A stretch of DNA of 38,721 bases from Flavobacterium sp. SCGC AAA160-P02 (lineage in GTDB: Bacteria; Bacteroidota; Bacteroidia; Flavobacteriales; Flavobacteriaceae): assembly GCA_949541125.1 (NCBI GenBank), contig CATISV010000109.1, positions 1 to 38,721 on the forward strand, given 5' to 3'. Shown piece by piece: positions 1 to 6,226 of this stretch. The notes below the pieces were generated by a model. The model did no database searches, was not told the origin of the DNA, and saw nothing but the letters and a program-made list of their open reading frames with translations. A program made the position numbers and the translations under genes. Numbering within the stretch: position 1 is the stretch's first letter; every line of letters starts with the position of its first letter.

Positions 1-128
1 AGAAAAGTAATAAAGTAAAATACTTTCCCATAAGAATGACCTTTGCTAACCAAGAAAACAAATAACAATAGTCCGGCAAAAAACCAATACCAAGCTGTTT
101 TTAAAAACCTAACAATTTTTAGAATCAT
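1..128 (-). CDS. Partial membrane protein, N-terminal 42 codons only
   Basis: An open frame runs from an ATG at 128-126 leftwards off the window edge. The visible part begins MILKIVRFLKTAWYW and has a basic, aromatic N-terminus followed by one clear hydrophobic segment at about residues 13-28, so the product is probably an inner-membrane protein anchored near its N-terminus. Too little is present to name a family. It diverges from the ExbB-like gene at 291. A TAnnTTTG element on the minus strand at 140-133 ends only four bases before the ATG, which supports this start and suggests a very short or absent leader. Confidence 0.55.
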   Translation of the reverse strand, partial: MILKIVRFLKTAWYWFFAGLLLFVFLVSKGHSYGKVFYFITF

Positions 129-132
129 CTTT

Positions 133-140
133 CAAAACTA
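133..140 (-). promoter_or_regulatory. -7 promoter element of the left-edge gene
   Basis: The minus strand reads TAGTTTTG, an exact TAnnTTTG Bacteroidota -7 element, four bases ahead of the ATG at 128. The best -33 candidate is TTTA (161-158), only 17 bases away. Inferred from the motif and its place; one such octamer is common by chance in AT-rich DNA. Confidence 0.35.
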
Positions 141-203
141 ATCAATTTTAGTAGTTTTAAACGAATTTATCGGTAGGTTACTGCTTTTGAAACGGATTCT
201 ACC

Positions 204-235
204 TTTAATATTAGTAGCTTTTCGGTTTATCTTTG
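204..235 (+). promoter_or_regulatory. Promoter of the ExbB-like gene
   Basis: TTTA at 204-207 is followed after 20 bases by TATCTTTG at 228-235, an exact TAnnTTTG -7 element. Transcription would start near 242, giving a leader of about 50 bases. The leader carries a small hairpin: GAGAT (260-264), A-rich loop, ATCTC (271-275). Confidence 0.5.
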
Positions 236-290
236 AGATGTTATTTATTTATAAACCAGGAGATAAAAAAATCTCTTTAAAATTAGAATT

Positions 291-644
291 ATGTTTAAAA
301 TATTTTCACAAGGAGGACCCTTATTTATGGGAATTCTTACTCTTATTCTACTTTCTCTTATAGCAGTTTTTATAGTCTCTCTTATTAAGAAAGGAGACGA
401 AAATCAACTTTTACAATCAATACAATGGTTAAAATCACTTGGAACTCTAGGTTTGGTTTTCGGTATACTTGGCCAGTTAATCGGACTTTTTAGTGCATTT
501 TCAGTAATAGAAACATCTCAAGGAATTTCACCAGCCATCCTAGTAAGTGGTCTTAAAATCTCATTGATTACTACACTTTATGGATTATTAATTTATATTA
601 TTTATTTGCTTTGCTCAATATTTTTAAAGTATATTAAGAAATAA
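291..644 (+). CDS. Short MotA/TolQ/ExbB proton-channel-like protein
   Basis: This 117-residue protein resembles the membrane core of the MotA/TolQ/ExbB family, whose members form the proton-conducting ring that powers TonB, Tol or flagellar complexes. It begins with the family-like N-terminal GGPLFMGI stretch. Three hydrophobic segments lie at about 10-31, 50-73 and 85-112, with the typical small-residue-rich LGTLGLVFGILGQLIGL and the ISPAILVSGLKISLITTLYGLL stretch in the last two. Usual family members are about 200-240 residues and have a large cytoplasmic loop that is nearly absent here. No ExbD/TolR partner follows. The reading frame looks intact, so this seems a true mini-version, not a truncation. 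Its function is unknown. Confidence 0.7.
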   Translation: MFKIFSQGGPLFMGILTLILLSLIAVFIVSLIKKGDENQLLQSIQWLKSLGTLGLVFGILGQLIGLFSAFSVIETSQGISPAILVSGLKISLITTLYGLLIYIIYLLCSIFLKYIKK

Positions 645-831
645 TTTTTCAAACAATAATCATGTGTTTATAAACTCTTTTTTTGCTTCATCCTCAAATC
701 CTGCAAAATTGTCTGTAGAAACAATTAAGTCACTATAATGTAGCTTAATTTGAATTTATAGAACTGGAATACTCAGCTTTGGGGGTATTGGATTTACGTT
801 GAATTCATTGAATACTTTAAATATAACCAAT

Positions 832-866
832 AAAAAAACCTCTACTAAAAGATATTCGGCAGAGGT
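832..866 (-). terminator. Orphan terminator-like hairpin on the minus strand
   Basis: Read on the minus strand, ACCTCT (866-861) pairs with AGAGGT (843-838) across a 17-base loop and is followed at once by seven T (838-832). The run of T lies only on the minus-strand side, so it would stop leftward transcription. No leftward gene lies to its right. Confidence 0.4.
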
Positions 867-910
867 CAAATGATTGTTTATAGATTATTTATTATTTATT
901 AAATACCAAA

Positions 911-929
911 AGTGAAAAGATATTTCACT
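911..929. promoter_or_regulatory. Inverted repeat, candidate operator of the adhesin-like gene
   Basis: AGTGAAA (911-917) and TTTCACT (923-929) form a perfect 7-bp inverted repeat around AGATA. It sits just upstream of the -7 element at 935-942, where a bound regulator would cover the -33 region. A GTG inside it could in theory extend the gene upstream, but that would put 18 non-signal residues before a clean signal peptide. Confidence 0.4.
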
Positions 930-934
930 CTTCG

Positions 935-942
935 TATATTTG
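935..942 (+). promoter_or_regulatory. -7 promoter element of the adhesin-like gene
   Basis: TATATTTG is an exact TAnnTTTG match. Transcription would start near 949, about 17 bases before the ATG at 966. No good TTTG -33 element stands at 19-21 bases upstream; that space is filled by the inverted repeat at 911-929. Confidence 0.45.
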
Positions 943-965
943 AGAATCACTTTAATAAATACAAA

Positions 966-1829
966 ATGAAAAAACTACTTACAATCGGATTCTTGATTAT
1001 TGGAATGTGTGTAAATGCACAGGTTGCTACTAATAATACAACAGCAAGTGGAGATGTTTCTACAGCAATGGGATATCAAGCTACAGCAAGTGGAAATACG
1101 TCTACAGCTATGGGCTCTCAAACAATAGCAAACGGAGTTGTTTCCACAGCAATGGGTTATAAAGCTACAGCAAGTGGAAATACTTCCACATCAATGGGAA
1201 GTCAAACAACAGCAAGTGGAGTTGTGTCTACATCAATGGGGTATAAAACAACAGCAAGTGGAAATACTTCCACATCAATGGGGAGTCAAACAACAGCAAG
1301 TGGAGATTATTCTACAGCAATGGGATATCGAACTACTGCAAGTGGAGATCATTCTGTTTCAATTGGACTATATAATAAATCCAATACAGCAGGTAACGGT
1401 ACTGCCTTTGTAATTGGAAATGGAACAGCTGATAATGTAAGGTCTGATGCTTTTAAGGTAATGTTCAATGGAGACGCAACAGTAAGCAAAGACCTAATTG
1501 TGAATGGTGAGTTGAACACCACTTCCGATGCAAGGTTGAAGATGAATATTATGTCTTTAGGGGGTACACTAGCTAAGCTATTACTGATAGATGGAAAGTC
1601 CTATACCACCAAAAAGGATGGTAGACAGACCATAGGTGTCTTAGCGCAAGACATCCAACAGGTATTCCCTGAGTTAGTAACCACTGATGATAATGATATG
1701 TTAGCGGTAAACTATCAAGGCTTAGTACCGGTGTTGATTAATGCCTTAAAAGAGCAGGACGAAAAGCTTCAAGTACAAGATGAAAGATTAGCACGATTAG
1801 AAGCTATCATTGCAGATATGAATAAGTAG
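966..1829 (+). CDS. Secreted YadA-head-repeat protein with C-terminal S74 chaperone domain
   Basis: The ATG at 966 gives a 287-residue protein with a clean signal peptide (MKKLLTIGFLIIGMCVNAQ). Eight 14-residue repeats of the YadA/Hep_Hag head type, of form TTASGNTSTSMGxx, occupy about residues 25-136; such repeats stack as left-handed beta-rolls in trimeric adhesins. A short neck (GDATVSKDLIVNGEL) leads to an endosialidase-type intramolecular chaperone (peptidase S74) from about residue 187 to the end, starting at SDARLK and including IGVLAQDIQQVFPEL, then a C-terminal coiled-coil helix. In this family the chaperone drives trimerisation and cuts itself off before that Ser. I infer a trimeric, self-processed surface or released fibre; phage tail spikes share this design. 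It has no YadA membrane anchor and no obvious type IX sorting domain. Confidence 0.85.
   Translation: MKKLLTIGFLIIGMCVNAQVATNNTTASGDVSTAMGYQATASGNTSTAMGSQTIANGVVSTAMGYKATASGNTSTSMGSQTTASGVVSTSMGYKTTASGNTSTSMGSQTTASGDYSTAMGYRTTASGDHSVSIGLYNKSNTAGNGTAFVIGNGTADNVRSDAFKVMFNGDATVSKDLIVNGELNTTSDARLKMNIMSLGGTLAKLLLIDGKSYTTKKDGRQTIGVLAQDIQQVFPELVTTDDNDMLAVNYQGLVPVLINALKEQDEKLQVQDERLARLEAIIADMNK
1038..1373 (+). repeat. Eight tandem 42-bp repeats (YadA-head units)
   Basis: Eight in-frame units of 42 bases encode 14-residue head repeats. The last residues alternate GYx / GSQ / GYK / GSQ / GYK / GSQ / GYR, so the real unit of recent duplication is probably an 84-base pair of repeats. Near-identical DNA in the middle copies suggests copy number could change by slippage or recombination. 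Confidence 0.85.
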
Positions 1830-1851
1830 TTAGAACTCATCGATATACAAG

Positions 1852-1879
1852 ACCCTTACTGAAATGTAGGGGTTTATTT
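1852..1879 (+). terminator. Probable terminator after the adhesin-like gene
   Basis: ACCCTTAC (1852-1859) pairs with GTAGGGGT (1866-1873) with one T-G wobble and a 6-base loop, followed by a short T-rich tail. It lies 23 bases after the stop codon. Confidence 0.5.
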
Positions 1880-1906
1880 AAGATCAAATTTAAAGTATTA
1901 TTTTTG
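1877..1906 (+). promoter_or_regulatory. Promoter of the DUF7010-like gene
   Basis: TTTA (1877-1880), an 18-base spacer, then TATTTTTG (1899-1906), an exact TAnnTTTG element. The ATG at 1935 lies 28 bases further on. Confidence 0.45.
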
Positions 1907-1934
1907 AAGTTAAACCATCTCAAACTATAATTAT

Positions 1935-2471
1935 ATGTACTTAAAGGAGTTTCAAAAAGACATGCGAATCGCATATCTAGGTGGAGGAACAGGAATCTTA
2001 ATTTCAGGTGTAATTTGGTTAATTTCTGGACTATCTGGATTGTATTTAACCAAAGAAACAAGTATTTTAATCTTCTTTTTAGGTGGAATGCTAATTTATC
2101 CTTTAGGTGTACTTTTTGCTAAGTTCTTAGATAGAACTGGAAAACACCAAAAAGATAATCCTCTCGCTACCTTAGCTACTGAAACTACAGTTATATTGTT
2201 TGTAGGCCTTTTTATAGCTTATTCGATTTTCCAAACACAAAAACTTTGGTTCTATCCTGTTATGCTTATGATAATTGGTATCAGGTATTTCGTATTTCAA
2301 TCAATTTACGGAATGAAATTATATTGGATTTTAGGACTAGTTTTAATTATTGCGGGTGTGTTCTGTTTGATTTCAAACCAATCCTTTTATTATGGTGGAA
2401 TAACAGGTGGAGTTATTGAACTAATATTTGGAGTCTTTGTTATCCTCAAGGAAATGAAAAATAAAACCTAA
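1935..2471 (+). CDS. DUF7010-like multi-pass membrane protein
   Basis: This 178-residue protein has about six hydrophobic segments. Its N-terminal pattern, KEFQKDMRIAYLGGGTGILISGVIWLISG, matches my recollection of DUF7010, an uncharacterised membrane family scattered through Bacteroidota and Firmicutes. The charged loop FLDRTGKHQKDNPLATLATET at about residues 64-84 is the main soluble part. No catalytic motif is apparent and the substrate or role is unknown. It stands alone, with its own promoter upstream. The start at 1935 is preferred; the Met ten codons in (1962) would also keep the first membrane segment. Confidence 0.65.
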   Translation: MYLKEFQKDMRIAYLGGGTGILISGVIWLISGLSGLYLTKETSILIFFLGGMLIYPLGVLFAKFLDRTGKHQKDNPLATLATETTVILFVGLFIAYSIFQTQKLWFYPVMLMIIGIRYFVFQSIYGMKLYWILGLVLIIAGVFCLISNQSFYYGGITGGVIELIFGVFVILKEMKNKT

Positions 2472-2585
2472 CATTTTTATCACTCTTAATGCATAAGTTT
2501 ACTTATCCAATCAGATGGTAATTTTAAAATCTCTTGGTGTAAAACTTATGTTCGATATTTCAAAAGAGAACTCTACTTAATCAAT

Positions 2586-2618
2586 AATACGCTTACACTA
2601 TTACAGTGTAAGCGTATT
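2586..2618. terminator. Perfect 14-bp hairpin, probable (bidirectional) terminator
   Basis: AATACGCTTACACT (2586-2599) and AGTGTAAGCGTATT (2605-2618) form a perfect 14-bp stem with a 5-base loop. Only short T-rich sequence follows. It lies 114 bases after the DUF7010-like gene and two bases before the first alkB operator, so it may end upstream transcription and insulate the alkB promoter. Confidence 0.5.
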
Positions 2619-2620
2619 TA

Positions 2621-2638
2621 TTTGGGTAATTACCCAAA
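2621..2638. promoter_or_regulatory. Operator 1 (18-bp perfect palindrome) upstream of alkB
   Basis: TTTGGGTAATTACCCAAA is a perfect 18-bp palindrome of the size TetR-family dimers bind. Its first TTTG is also the -33 element of the alkB promoter, so a bound repressor would block RNA polymerase. A near-copy lies at 2660-2675, centre to centre 38 bases away. Confidence 0.7.
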
Positions 2639-2652
2639 ATTTAATACTTTCG
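2621..2652 (+). promoter_or_regulatory. alkB promoter
   Basis: TTTG (2621-2624), a 20-base spacer and TACTTTCG (2645-2652), one base from the TAnnTTTG consensus. The -33 element lies inside operator 1 and the start region inside operator 2, so the promoter is enclosed by the two palindromes. Confidence 0.6.
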
Positions 2653-2659
2653 ATAAAAA

Positions 2660-2675
2660 TTGGGTGTTTACCCAA
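2660..2675. promoter_or_regulatory. Operator 2 upstream of alkB
   Basis: TTGGGTGTTTACCCAA repeats the half-sites of operator 1 (TTGGGT…ACCCAA) with a slightly imperfect core. It covers the predicted transcription start of alkB, 13 bases before the ATG. Two such sites next to a TetR gene strongly suggest specific control of this operon. Confidence 0.65.
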
Positions 2676-2688
2676 AATTAAAAAACGT

Positions 2689-3735
2689 ATGAAAAATCTT
2701 AAATACCTATTTGCATATACAGTCCCCATTTCTGTGTTTATTTCACTTATATCAAACGGAATTTGGACATACTCTGCAGTTTTTTATGCATTCTTAATTC
2801 TACCTATGTTGGATCTAATTTTTGGAGAAACGAAAGATAATCTTTCGGATGAAGATGCTTCATATATGAAAAAAAAGTGGATTTTTGACGTAATGCTTTA
2901 TCTAAATATCCCCATTGTTTTTGGATTATTATATATTGTTTTTTCTCGACTTCTTGTGAATAATTATACATTATTTGAGATTATTGGTTTGGCTATTTCA
3001 GTTGGTATTTTGTTAGCCACAAATGGTATTAATGTTGCTCATGAATTAGGTCATAGACGTCCGTATTATGAGCGGTTTATGAGTAAACTATTGTACGTAC
3101 CATGTTTATACATGCATTTTTATATTGAACACAATTTTGGTCATCATCTACACGTTGCTACACCGAATGATGGTGCTACCGCTAAGTATAATCAATCGGT
3201 ATATTCGTTTTGGTTTACATCGACTACCAAGCAATACATTGACGCTTGGAAACGCCAAATAAAACTTCTTAAAACAAAAAATACCTCCTTTTTTTCTTTA
3301 AAAAATGATATGCTTTGGTATCATTTAATTCAGCCGTTGTATCTCTTGTGTGTTTTATATTTTTTCTCTGTTCAAGTTATGATTTTTGCTGTCGTTGTGG
3401 GTATAATTTCTTTTCTGTTTTTAGAGAGTATCAATTACATCGAACATTATGGTCTTCGTCGAAAAAAAATGGCTTCCGGACGTTATGAACGGGTACAACC
3501 GTATCACTCTTGGAACTCTAACTTTAATATTGGAAGAATAACACTATACGAACTTACTCGACACAGTGATCATCACTACAAGTCTTCAAAGAAATATCAA
3601 GTTCTAAATAATCACAATCAATGTCCTACACTTCCTCTAGGTTATCCAGCTTCAATACTTTTAAGTTTAGTTCCTCCATTATGGTTTTGGGTCATGAATC
3701 CAAGAGTTCCTGATAATATGAAATTTAATTCTTGA
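2689..3735 (+). CDS. alkB: AlkB-type alkane 1-monooxygenase
   Basis: This 348-residue integral membrane di-iron enzyme belongs to the AlkB family, which hydroxylates the end carbon of medium-chain n-alkanes using rubredoxin-supplied electrons. All family histidine boxes are present: HELGHR (118-123), EHNFGHHLHVATP (147-159), NYIEHYGLRR (249-258) and RHSDHH (291-296). Hydrophobic stretches surround them, as expected for a six-helix protein, and the length is normal. It is followed after one base by a TetR regulator, so the two are co-transcribed. Twin palindromic operators frame the promoter. No rubredoxin, rubredoxin reductase or alcohol dehydrogenase gene lies in the window; a class 3 aldehyde dehydrogenase lies 12 kb away. 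The exact substrate cannot be read from the sequence. Confidence 0.92.
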   Translation: MKNLKYLFAYTVPISVFISLISNGIWTYSAVFYAFLILPMLDLIFGETKDNLSDEDASYMKKKWIFDVMLYLNIPIVFGLLYIVFSRLLVNNYTLFEIIGLAISVGILLATNGINVAHELGHRRPYYERFMSKLLYVPCLYMHFYIEHNFGHHLHVATPNDGATAKYNQSVYSFWFTSTTKQYIDAWKRQIKLLKTKNTSFFSLKNDMLWYHLIQPLYLLCVLYFFSVQVMIFAVVVGIISFLFLESINYIEHYGLRRKKMASGRYERVQPYHSWNSNFNIGRITLYELTRHSDHHYKSSKKYQVLNNHNQCPTLPLGYPASILLSLVPPLWFWVMNPRVPDNMKFNS

Positions 3736-3736
3736 T

Positions 3737-4417
3737 ATGCTTCAAAAAGCCTCTTCACAACTAACATCAAATTCAATAGGACTATTTTCAAAAACAACAA
3801 AAGACCGAATTTTAGAATCTAGCTTAATTTTGTTTAATGAGAGTGGATTTAATAACGTTACAACCGCATTGATTGCAAAACATACTGGTATTCTTGAAGG
3901 ATCTCTATGGTACCATTTCAATTCAAAAAAAGATATTTTATCTGTACATATTCAACTTCTTATGAAGATGTTTTTGTCTGCAAATCAGAAATCCAAATCA
4001 AAAAATTTCGATACCATTATTTTTGAATTTTTTCAATCGTATGATATAATTTGGGATTTTAGGTATATTCTTAGAGATAACTTTCAAAAGTCGTTTGTTG
4101 ATGATGAAACTGTTTTGAGTTCAGTAATTGATATTAACAAATATCTCGATCAATGGGCAGAAAATAGAATTAAGCATTCTCTTGAAAGCGGATTACTTGA
4201 AATTAATTCAAAAGAAATAGAAAATCTTTCAGAGATTATTTTAGTTATTGGTAGATATTGGCTTGATTTTTCAATGAAAAAATATCCAGATGTTAATGTA
4301 AATTCTCTGAGAGTTAAGGGATTGCAACATATTATTACTATTTTAAAACCTTACCTCAATCCCAAGGGAATTTCGATTATTGAAAATGTATTGAATAACA
4401 CAAATAAAGTTCAATAA
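3737..4417 (+). CDS. TetR/AcrR-family transcriptional regulator
   Basis: This 226-residue protein carries an N-terminal TetR helix-turn-helix domain at about residues 19-70 (TKDRILESSLILFNESGF, then a recognition region ending in SLWYHFNSKKDIL), followed by an all-helical ligand-binding domain. It starts one base after the alkB stop, so it is translated from the same message. I infer that it senses an alkane, an oxidation product or an acyl derivative and represses the operon by binding the two palindromes at 2621-2638 and 2660-2675. The first about 18 residues precede the usual domain start; no better ATG is apparent nearby. Confidence 0.88.
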   Translation: MLQKASSQLTSNSIGLFSKTTKDRILESSLILFNESGFNNVTTALIAKHTGILEGSLWYHFNSKKDILSVHIQLLMKMFLSANQKSKSKNFDTIIFEFFQSYDIIWDFRYILRDNFQKSFVDDETVLSSVIDINKYLDQWAENRIKHSLESGLLEINSKEIENLSEIILVIGRYWLDFSMKKYPDVNVNSLRVKGLQHIITILKPYLNPKGISIIENVLNNTNKVQ

Positions 4418-4496
4418 ATTTATGGTTACATAGATACCAAATATCAAATATTAGGGAGATTTATTGTAAATTTTGATCTTAATTATATACTATACT

Positions 4497-4922
4497 ATGA
4501 GAATGCTTACTGGTTTTATCTTACTAATCTGTTCATTATCCTTTAGTAGCCTATCAAGTCAAGAAACTAATCTACAGGAAAAAGCTCCCAAGCCAAATGA
4601 CAAAGTGTTTTATTGGAAAAATGGTGAAGGTGATATAGTAGAAGTCCAATATATGAATAGTAATATCATCATAGGTGAAAAAGAACTAGCTGAATATACT
4701 TTTAAAATTATGGATATTGTTAAATTTCAGCTTAAAGATAAACTTTCATTTAGGCCAATTATTCTTGGATTAAGAAAGAGAACAAAGAGAGATAAAATAC
4801 TAACCTCAAATGATGAAACAACTCATGTTTTACAATTATTTTATTATGGAAGTAACTCCTATGGAGCATTGGAAGAAGGACTGAAGGTGATTGGGATAAA
4901 TCCAATAGTTACAATTAAATGA
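4497..4922 (+). CDS. Small exported hypothetical protein
   Basis: The ATG at 4497 (MRMLTGFILLICSLSFSSLSSQ) gives a 141-residue protein with a signal peptide; an upstream TTG would only add eight residues ahead of it. The mature part has a KNGEGDIVEVQYMNSNIIIGEKELAEYTFKIMDI-type beta-rich region and a basic stretch (GLRKRTKRDK) near residue 100. I do not recognise the family. It follows the TetR gene by 79 bases on the same strand, but no link to alkane use can be shown. Confidence 0.6.
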   Translation: MRMLTGFILLICSLSFSSLSSQETNLQEKAPKPNDKVFYWKNGEGDIVEVQYMNSNIIIGEKELAEYTFKIMDIVKFQLKDKLSFRPIILGLRKRTKRDKILTSNDETTHVLQLFYYGSNSYGALEEGLKVIGINPIVTIK

Positions 4923-5040
4923 TAGAATATGAAATTAGATTTATATAATACTGTAAGAGATTTTGTTATTTTTTTTATACAATAGTTTAAAAATTAATAT
5001 TACAACTAAATAAATTAATTATATACCGACCTAAGTTAAG

Positions 5041-5071
5041 TTGTAAAAAACAATTAATTTTCATAAGTTTG
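5041..5071 (+). promoter_or_regulatory. Promoter of the TPR/NTF2-like gene
   Basis: TTG (5041-5043), a 20-base spacer and TAAGTTTG (5064-5071), an exact TAnnTTTG element. The ATG at 5099 lies 27 bases downstream. The element overlaps a possible upstream TTG start, which argues for the ATG at 5099. Confidence 0.55.
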
Positions 5072-5098
5072 AGTCTATTAACTTACTATATATATATT

Positions 5099-6226
5099 AT
5101 GAAACGATTATTTTTTATTTTAGTTCTGAGCTCAAGTATTGCAAGTGCTCAATGGATTCAAAGAACATCATGTAAAAAAAATTCTGCAAAAATTTCTAAC
5201 GAGGCAATTGAGTCGATGGCAAACTTGGAGTATTTACCTGCAATGGGTATGGCAAAAGCAGCACTCTTGTTAGATCCTGAGTGTGGCTGTGCTCAATTAG
5301 TTCTAGCTGCTATTAGTAGTCCAAATCCAAAATGGGGGAGTCAAAAATCAAAGTTAGAAGCTATAGATTTTTCAAAATTAAGTGCTGAAGAGAAAACATG
5401 GTATAGATTCCTGATGACACCGTGGAATGATAGACCTGCAGCTGCAAAATTAGCAGTAACTAAATATCCAAAAAGTCCTTTAATTAATTTATTGGCTACA
5501 ACACCAACTGATTTTAATACTTATAAAACATTTGCAAATAAATTCCCAAAGCAAGCTTCTGCGGCTTATAATATGATGTCTTATGCTTATTTAAGAGGAG
5601 ATTTTGGTAAACCTAATCAAGAGATGGCTATGGATTATGTAAAGCGTTCTCAGCAAATGCACAGTGGACCAAATTCACATGATTCAATGGCAGAACACTA
5701 CGCATCAATAGGAGAATACCAAAAAGCTTTAGAGTCACAATTAAGAGCGGTTGATTTTGCTCAATTTGGATCACCTTACTGGAATTTTGCTAGAATATAT
5801 TACGCAAAAGTTAACCAAGCCGATCTTTCTAAACAATTAATGAAAAATCAAAAAGAGGTTCAAAATGCAATAATAGTAAGTGATTACAAATCTTATTCAA
5901 AGTATGAACATCCAGATATTAAACACATAACAGGAGATTCCAATTTATCGCCCTTTTACGCTTTTGATAAAGCGTCATTCAAAGAAGCTCAAGAAATTGA
6001 TTGGAACAAATTTGAACTAGAAAATATGGATGTAACTTATTCTCCAAACATGAAAACTGCTGTTATAACATTCAACGGCTCTGGAAGCTATACATTCAAA
6101 GATACCGAAAAAGAAGTTCCTTATAGCACAAGAGGTTCTTCGGTTTGGGTTAATACTGATCAAGGATGGAAAATTATGCACAGTTCATGGGCTCCAAATA
6201 AAGATGGAATTGGAATTCCTGAATAA
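5099..6226 (+). CDS. Secreted TPR-like protein with C-terminal NTF2/SnoaL-like domain
   Basis: The ATG at 5099 gives 375 residues with a signal peptide (MKRLFFILVLSSSIASAQ). The middle is helical and TPR-like: repeated short helices such as NEAIESMANLEYLPAMGMAKAALLLDPECGCAQLVL, then HDSMAEHYASIGEYQKALESQLRAVDFAQF. The last about 80 residues (VTYSPNMKTAVITFNGSGSYTF…RGSSVWVNTDQGWKIMHSSWAP) match the beta-sheet end of an NTF2/SnoaL-like (DUF4440-type) fold. It probably acts in the periplasm or outside the cell; ligand and role are unknown. It is monocistronic, with its own promoter and a strong terminator. Confidence 0.75.
   Translation: MKRLFFILVLSSSIASAQWIQRTSCKKNSAKISNEAIESMANLEYLPAMGMAKAALLLDPECGCAQLVLAAISSPNPKWGSQKSKLEAIDFSKLSAEEKTWYRFLMTPWNDRPAAAKLAVTKYPKSPLINLLATTPTDFNTYKTFANKFPKQASAAYNMMSYAYLRGDFGKPNQEMAMDYVKRSQQMHSGPNSHDSMAEHYASIGEYQKALESQLRAVDFAQFGSPYWNFARIYYAKVNQADLSKQLMKNQKEVQNAIIVSDYKSYSKYEHPDIKHITGDSNLSPFYAFDKASFKEAQEIDWNKFELENMDVTYSPNMKTAVITFNGSGSYTFKDTEKEVPYSTRGSSVWVNTDQGWKIMHSSWAPNKDGIGIPE

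Larger units (their letters stand above)
645..965. other. Long intergenic stretch with an orphan terminator and an operator-like repeat
   Basis: These 321 bases separate the ExbB-like gene from the true ATG of the adhesin-like gene at 966. They hold a minus-strand terminator-like hairpin (832-866) with no minus-strand gene to serve, a 7-bp inverted repeat (911-929) and a -7 element (935-942). A minus-strand open stretch at 660-755 reads like a protein C-terminus (…DNFAGFEDEAKKEF…, then a stop) but has no start codon. It may be the remnant of a lost gene. No tRNA or other RNA gene is visible. Confidence 0.5.

Noticed and set aside
172-203. Short inverted repeat GGTAG…CTACC upstream of the ExbB-like gene
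   Set aside because: Only five base pairs with a wide spacer; expected by chance.
1138-1413. Open frame in another phase across the adhesin-like repeats (QQWGIKQQQVEI-type repeats)
   Set aside because: It is only the shifted reading of the 42-bp repeats, so it is open because the repeat has no stop in that phase.
2492-2550. 9-bp inverted repeat CATAAGTTT…AAACTTATG after the DUF7010-like gene
   Set aside because: The arms are 41 bases apart in AT-rich DNA with no T tail, so neither terminator nor operator is supported.
4929-4985. Tiny open frame MKLDLYNTVRDFVIFFIQ just after the small exported protein
   Set aside because: 18 residues with no promoter, homology or conservation evidence; likely chance.
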